From: Ancistrus triradiatus | Taxonomy: Eukaryota > Chordata > Actinopteri > Siluriformes > Loricariidae | Reading direction: 5' to 3' | NCBI GenBank assembly: GCA_025084515.1 | Contig: JAJAGP010000237.1 | Span: forward strand, 372,001 to 436,000 | DNA: 64,000 bases | Translations under genes and position numbers: made by a program | In this document: piece by piece, positions 60,201 through 64,000 of the stretch | Position numbering within the stretch: position 1 is the first letter of the stretch | How the letters are laid out: each line of letters starts with the position of its first letter | Notes under the pieces: generated by a model | The model's database searches: none | What the model saw: the letters and a program-made list of their open reading frames with translations, nothing else | Told to the model about the DNA's origin: nothing

Positions 60201-63200
60201 GCCCTTCTACCCACATTCTGCATTTCAAAAGAAGCATCATGAAAACACAAGCCTACGCAAAGTGTAAAATAAACATTTTGTTCTCTTTTTTTATGCGTTT
60301 TTTCAGTCACCAGTGGGAGAGAAATTTGTCTACACATAAACCGAGGATGAGAACGTCCCAGTTTGAAGATTTCATAAACCTGTGTTGCGTCAGATTCAGT
60401 GAGAATTTAAGGCTTGTTTATTCAGAGGGCCTCTTCACTCTCCTCCCTCCTCTTTGTTCTCTGTTTCATGGGAGGACTTGGAAATTGTAATCTCAGGACA
60501 ATCAGCCTGACTTATTTGTTCAGGTCCTGTCTCACTTGTAATCACAGGAAAAACCTTTAAATCATGTGAGTACCTGTCAAGAAACAGCCCTACTGTGCTG
60601 CAGCCTCAGAAACCTTGCAACAAATAATATGCTCATCTGTGGTTGATAAAAAAAAAAAAAAAAACGTTTCCCCTGCTCTAACACACATGTTGACTCAGGA
60701 AGGGCCATTTAATTAGCTGATTACTTGGATCATCTGTTAATAAGCAGGGCAGGGGAACTCAAGGACTAGCGTAGGGACCCACTGGGTTAATGGATGTAAT
60801 GACTGGCAGAAATGTTATTCATCCAGTTTTTTAAATCAGACCAGAAAACAAGTTTAATCCTCTGATGTGCAGTTCAGCTAACACAGAGAAAGAGCTGACT
60901 GATGAGTGATTTTAAGGTACCAAAGGTACAAACACAAACTCTGAGAGTTTAGAGGAGTTATAAAAAGTCAGGCCAGCTCGTCCACTGGTATAGAATTTTT
61001 TTTCACAAAACACTATGCTTTCACAATTAGCTCATGCCAGTCATGGCCAGAGTGTTTGCACTGTGACATTGTGTACAACGATTGCTTTAATTAAACAGCA
61101 AGCTCTGCTGTAGCAGAAGGCATTTCTGTGCTTTGCAGTTTGGTTTCAGTTATGGTTGGACTGAATCAAAGTGGAATACTGATATGGCAGAAGACATTTT
61201 GTGAAAACGACTTCAGAAAATGTCTAGCCACTGCAAAGAAACAGTGTGGGGGAGAAAGTATCTGATGGCGTGGTCAGATTCTTTGGCTGCTTACAAAAAC
61301 CACAAAGTGGCCACAATTAGTTCTTGTCCTTATAGCAAAAGCCTTGTGATGACTCCTATTGTATCTGGCCTACTCTGAAAACTTCTGGTTCCAGTCTGCA
61401 ATAAGAACCCAGGAAAGCAACCTCAGTTCTCATTAACTCTGTGGTACACCTTAGTGCCATCTGTGTAATGTATTCTTTATTCCTCTGTTTGGAAATAGCA
61501 TTAAAGGAAAAGTTTTATAATGGGAAAAATGGCACTAATTGCAAATGAAGGACAATTTTAAGTGCTTAATTTGCCTTGCCTAATGCAGTACAGTACGGAC
61601 GATTATGAAAACAAGACGGGGCTTATAAACTGATGCAGTATCCATTGCCTGATAAAGACACACAGAAGGAAAAAGCTGTGTGGTAGGTTATATTTCCCAG
61701 CAGGACTGCACAGCAGTTCATGGACAGCTTACCCTTATAATTGTTCAAAAACAAGAGCATGGCAATTGAGCTAAAGCAGGCAATGTCTTTTTCCCTCTGA
61801 AGGAAAGTCAAGCGACTTTAGGTCTAGGGCCTTGTTGGGCCACGTTAGCCTAAAATGATTAGGTCGGGTCAAGCTCTTGTTAAGTCAAATAAAAGGTCAA
61901 CATACTTTCTACTTATCCGTGTCACCCGAGGCCTCTACTTTAAGTGCCCCCTCAGGGCTGAGTAAAAAAAAATCCTAAGGAAACCTTATGCGCATGGATA
62001 TAAACCCAAGACTGACTTGCCAAAGCAGTTTCCCTTTCGAGATAGTTAAGTATTTATGAGGGCTGACCTCTGCTGGTTTCACTCTCCATAGTCAGTGGGT
62101 TCTGGTTTAAGGTAAAGCTGGTCATGGAGTGAAGGAGTATCATTACAGAACTGAACTCAGTGTCTCGATTTTCTTTAGCTGACATTAGTGAAACAACTGT
62201 TCGTATTTCTAGAAAAATATAGACCGTAATAGCTTAAGGAAGAACTGAAATCTGATTTTCTATATTTCTGCCATGGCTTGTAACAGTAAAAAGGCGTGCA
62301 GTAACCATGTACACACTTGTCATATTTTATTGAGAAAAAAAGCTGTAAATCAAAGTTTATATTCAGTTTTAACACTTATAAAGACTCTTAAATCTTGTAG
62401 AATGTGGTCAATAAAACGTTCTTTAACCCGAGACTGTTTCGTTGAACAACTGCCTTGAATTTGAACATTAACAGAATAATCTAAATATAATTTTTGGAAC
62501 AGGTTTATACCTTATGGTAAAAGAGTGGTGAGAAATAAGCTCCCACTGGCTGCTTAAAATCCTGGAACAATGTTCACATGTAATCCTGTTTCAGCCTTAT
62601 ACACACCATGAGATCTTTCATGTGGCACAACTTCATCTCACATGGTGCTGCTTCTGGTTAATTGTCCTTTAGCATGAAGTCAGCCTTTGCTCTGTGGCTT
62701 TTATTTTGGAGAAGAGAACCTATTTAAACAACTCACCTGACAAACCAAAAAAAAGAAATCAGAATAAATAACTTCCATATTAATATTTTTGTGAAATAAT
62801 ACATGTAACAAATTTTAACTCCCGCCATTTTTCATTTTCCAAACGATGCATTGTGTGTGTTAGGCGTACATAGTTCATGTAGATTTAGCTACAATACAGT
62901 CCTGTATATGATGCAAACAGCATACATGTTTTTGACCGCTGAAAGGTTTAAGCCATGTAAATGTGATTTCATGTTGGCTTTCACCATGCTTCAAAATGTG
63001 GGATTAGTGCACTAGATGAACTGGCCCTCATCCACTCTGTGAAAATGGCCATCCCACTCAAGGGTGACCTTGAGGGACAGATCTGCTTTCAAGCTCTGTA
63101 ATGACTTCTGACATGGTTTACTTGCCTCCACGCTGTGACAGAAATGTCTGGTGGAGTCAGCGGAGGAAATATCTGAAACAAGGCACCACTAAGGGGAGCC

Positions 63201-64000
63201 TGAAGCAAAACATTGAGATTACACTTCAAGAGCAAGTTTTTAAATATAAAGGTGCTTGTGTGAGGGGTTAGCTTTAGAATAAAAGTTATATGAACATTTT
63301 GTAGTATTTTAGGGAATACATAACTCCAAATTGTTACATGGTTCACATGGTTGATTAATACATTGTCATATTTAAAAGGATCCAGATGACAAACATTTGC
63401 TGTCAGTACGATAGGAACAAAGAACTTTCAGTGGAACCTGTGTACCACCATAATACAGTATATGCTGGTGTACAGATGAAAATACAGAATTAGTCTTTAA
63501 TAATGTAAGGCAACTGATGCTGACAAGCCAGGTTATTATCCTCCCCACATGAAACAAAAATTAAATGTAAGGACAGTAGTTCAGGCTCTGTGTTTACTGA
63601 ACTAAACCATTATCACATGTCATTTTTCAGATGATACATTATTTTAAAGTGTACTTAATATATTACCATCTATACCTTTGAATGCAATAGTGTCATAATT
63701 TATGGATTGTCACCTTTTTTGCAAGGAGGGCATATCAAAATCTTAATATTCAAATGTATAATATAATCTGTCAAATCAGGAAGTCAATATTTTAAAATAC
63801 TGGTTATGAAAAAAGAGACCAGACATTTATCACCATCCTTGATATAAACTCTTTGCAAAACCCTGGGTTATAAAAACAGAAATGACATTAAACTGTAAAG
63901 TCCTGCAGGTACAGGGTGTGGTACCCTGTGCTTCGGTATGTGATAGGTGTGCATGTGAAAACTTGTGTGAGGTGCTAATTCTAATTATTCATCACTGACA
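57261..64000. other. 6.7 kb unique DNA, possible regulatory
   Basis: The longest repeat-poor stretch of the window. No transposon, SINE or RNA gene seen; one A-run at 60648-60664. GC and complexity rise at 58180-60600 (for example gaaagctgttgctaataaaa, gggcccagcagctgccagag), and 60700-60760 has atttaattagctgattactt. Open frames up to 131 codons (58202-58597 on the minus strand, 59000-59389 on the plus strand) show no domain, start context or splice support. It may be conserved non-coding DNA near a developmental gene; that is inference from texture only. Confidence 0.45.

Overview
This 64 kb window reads as non-coding vertebrate nuclear DNA, almost certainly from a ray-finned fish. The evidence is the repeat content: several Tc1/mariner DD34E transposon families, an L2/CR1-type LINE whose ORF1 carries an esterase-like GDS motif, two tRNA-derived SINE-like families, and long (TA)n, (TC)n, (ATT)n and (ATCT)n microsatellites. 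An otophysan (catfish-like) source is my guess; nothing here proves it. I found no intact host protein gene, no structural RNA gene, and nothing prokaryotic (no operons, CRISPR arrays or ribosome-binding sites). One 76-codon Ser/Pro-rich open stretch behind a good splice acceptor (33947-34175) is the only host-exon candidate, and it is weak.

Layout. 0-6.3 kb: a DNA-transposon end, a LINE tail, Tc1 family C remnants interrupted by a SINE pair, and a complete but dead Tc1 family A copy (4384-6000). 6.3-14.5 kb: a Tc1 family B copy lacking its right end (7400-8841), a 5'-truncated L2-type LINE (10834-11390), G/C homopolymer runs, and a large simple-sequence cluster with a 340-bp pyrimidine tract. 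14.5-23.9 kb: mostly unique DNA with SINEs and internally deleted Tc1 family C copies. 24-27 kb: unique sequence. 27.0-30.9 kb: two LINE tails head to head (an inverted repeat of about 600-bp arms), two tandem non-autonomous DNA elements, another LINE tail and a MITE-like element. 31-41.5 kb: mostly unique, with a decayed LINE reverse-transcriptase end, the exon candidate and a diverged local duplication. 41.8-53.6 kb: a dense transposon block holding a complete-ended Tc1 B copy, a Tc1 C fragment, a nearly full LINE (44271-49790, minus strand) with a Tc1 A copy inserted in its reverse-transcriptase gene, then Tc1 families D, E and F. 53.6-64 kb: mostly unique sequence, few repeats, possible regulatory DNA.

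How the parts relate. All coding remnants are transposases or LINE proteins, and all are broken by stops, frameshifts or lost catalytic residues. The LINE would have supplied reverse transcriptase for its own 5'-truncated tails, six or seven of which lie in this window. Insertion order can be read at 43.8-49.8 kb: the LINE abuts a Tc1 C fragment, and Tc1 A later landed inside the LINE. Family letters (A-F, SINE-A, SINE-B, X) are labels for this report only. Family names rest on remembered consensus motifs, not on a database search. I did not find a previously undescribed system; the points most worth checking are the shared deletion junction in Tc1 family C, the LINE inverted repeat, the catalytic E-to-K change in both Tc1 A copies, and the exon candidate.
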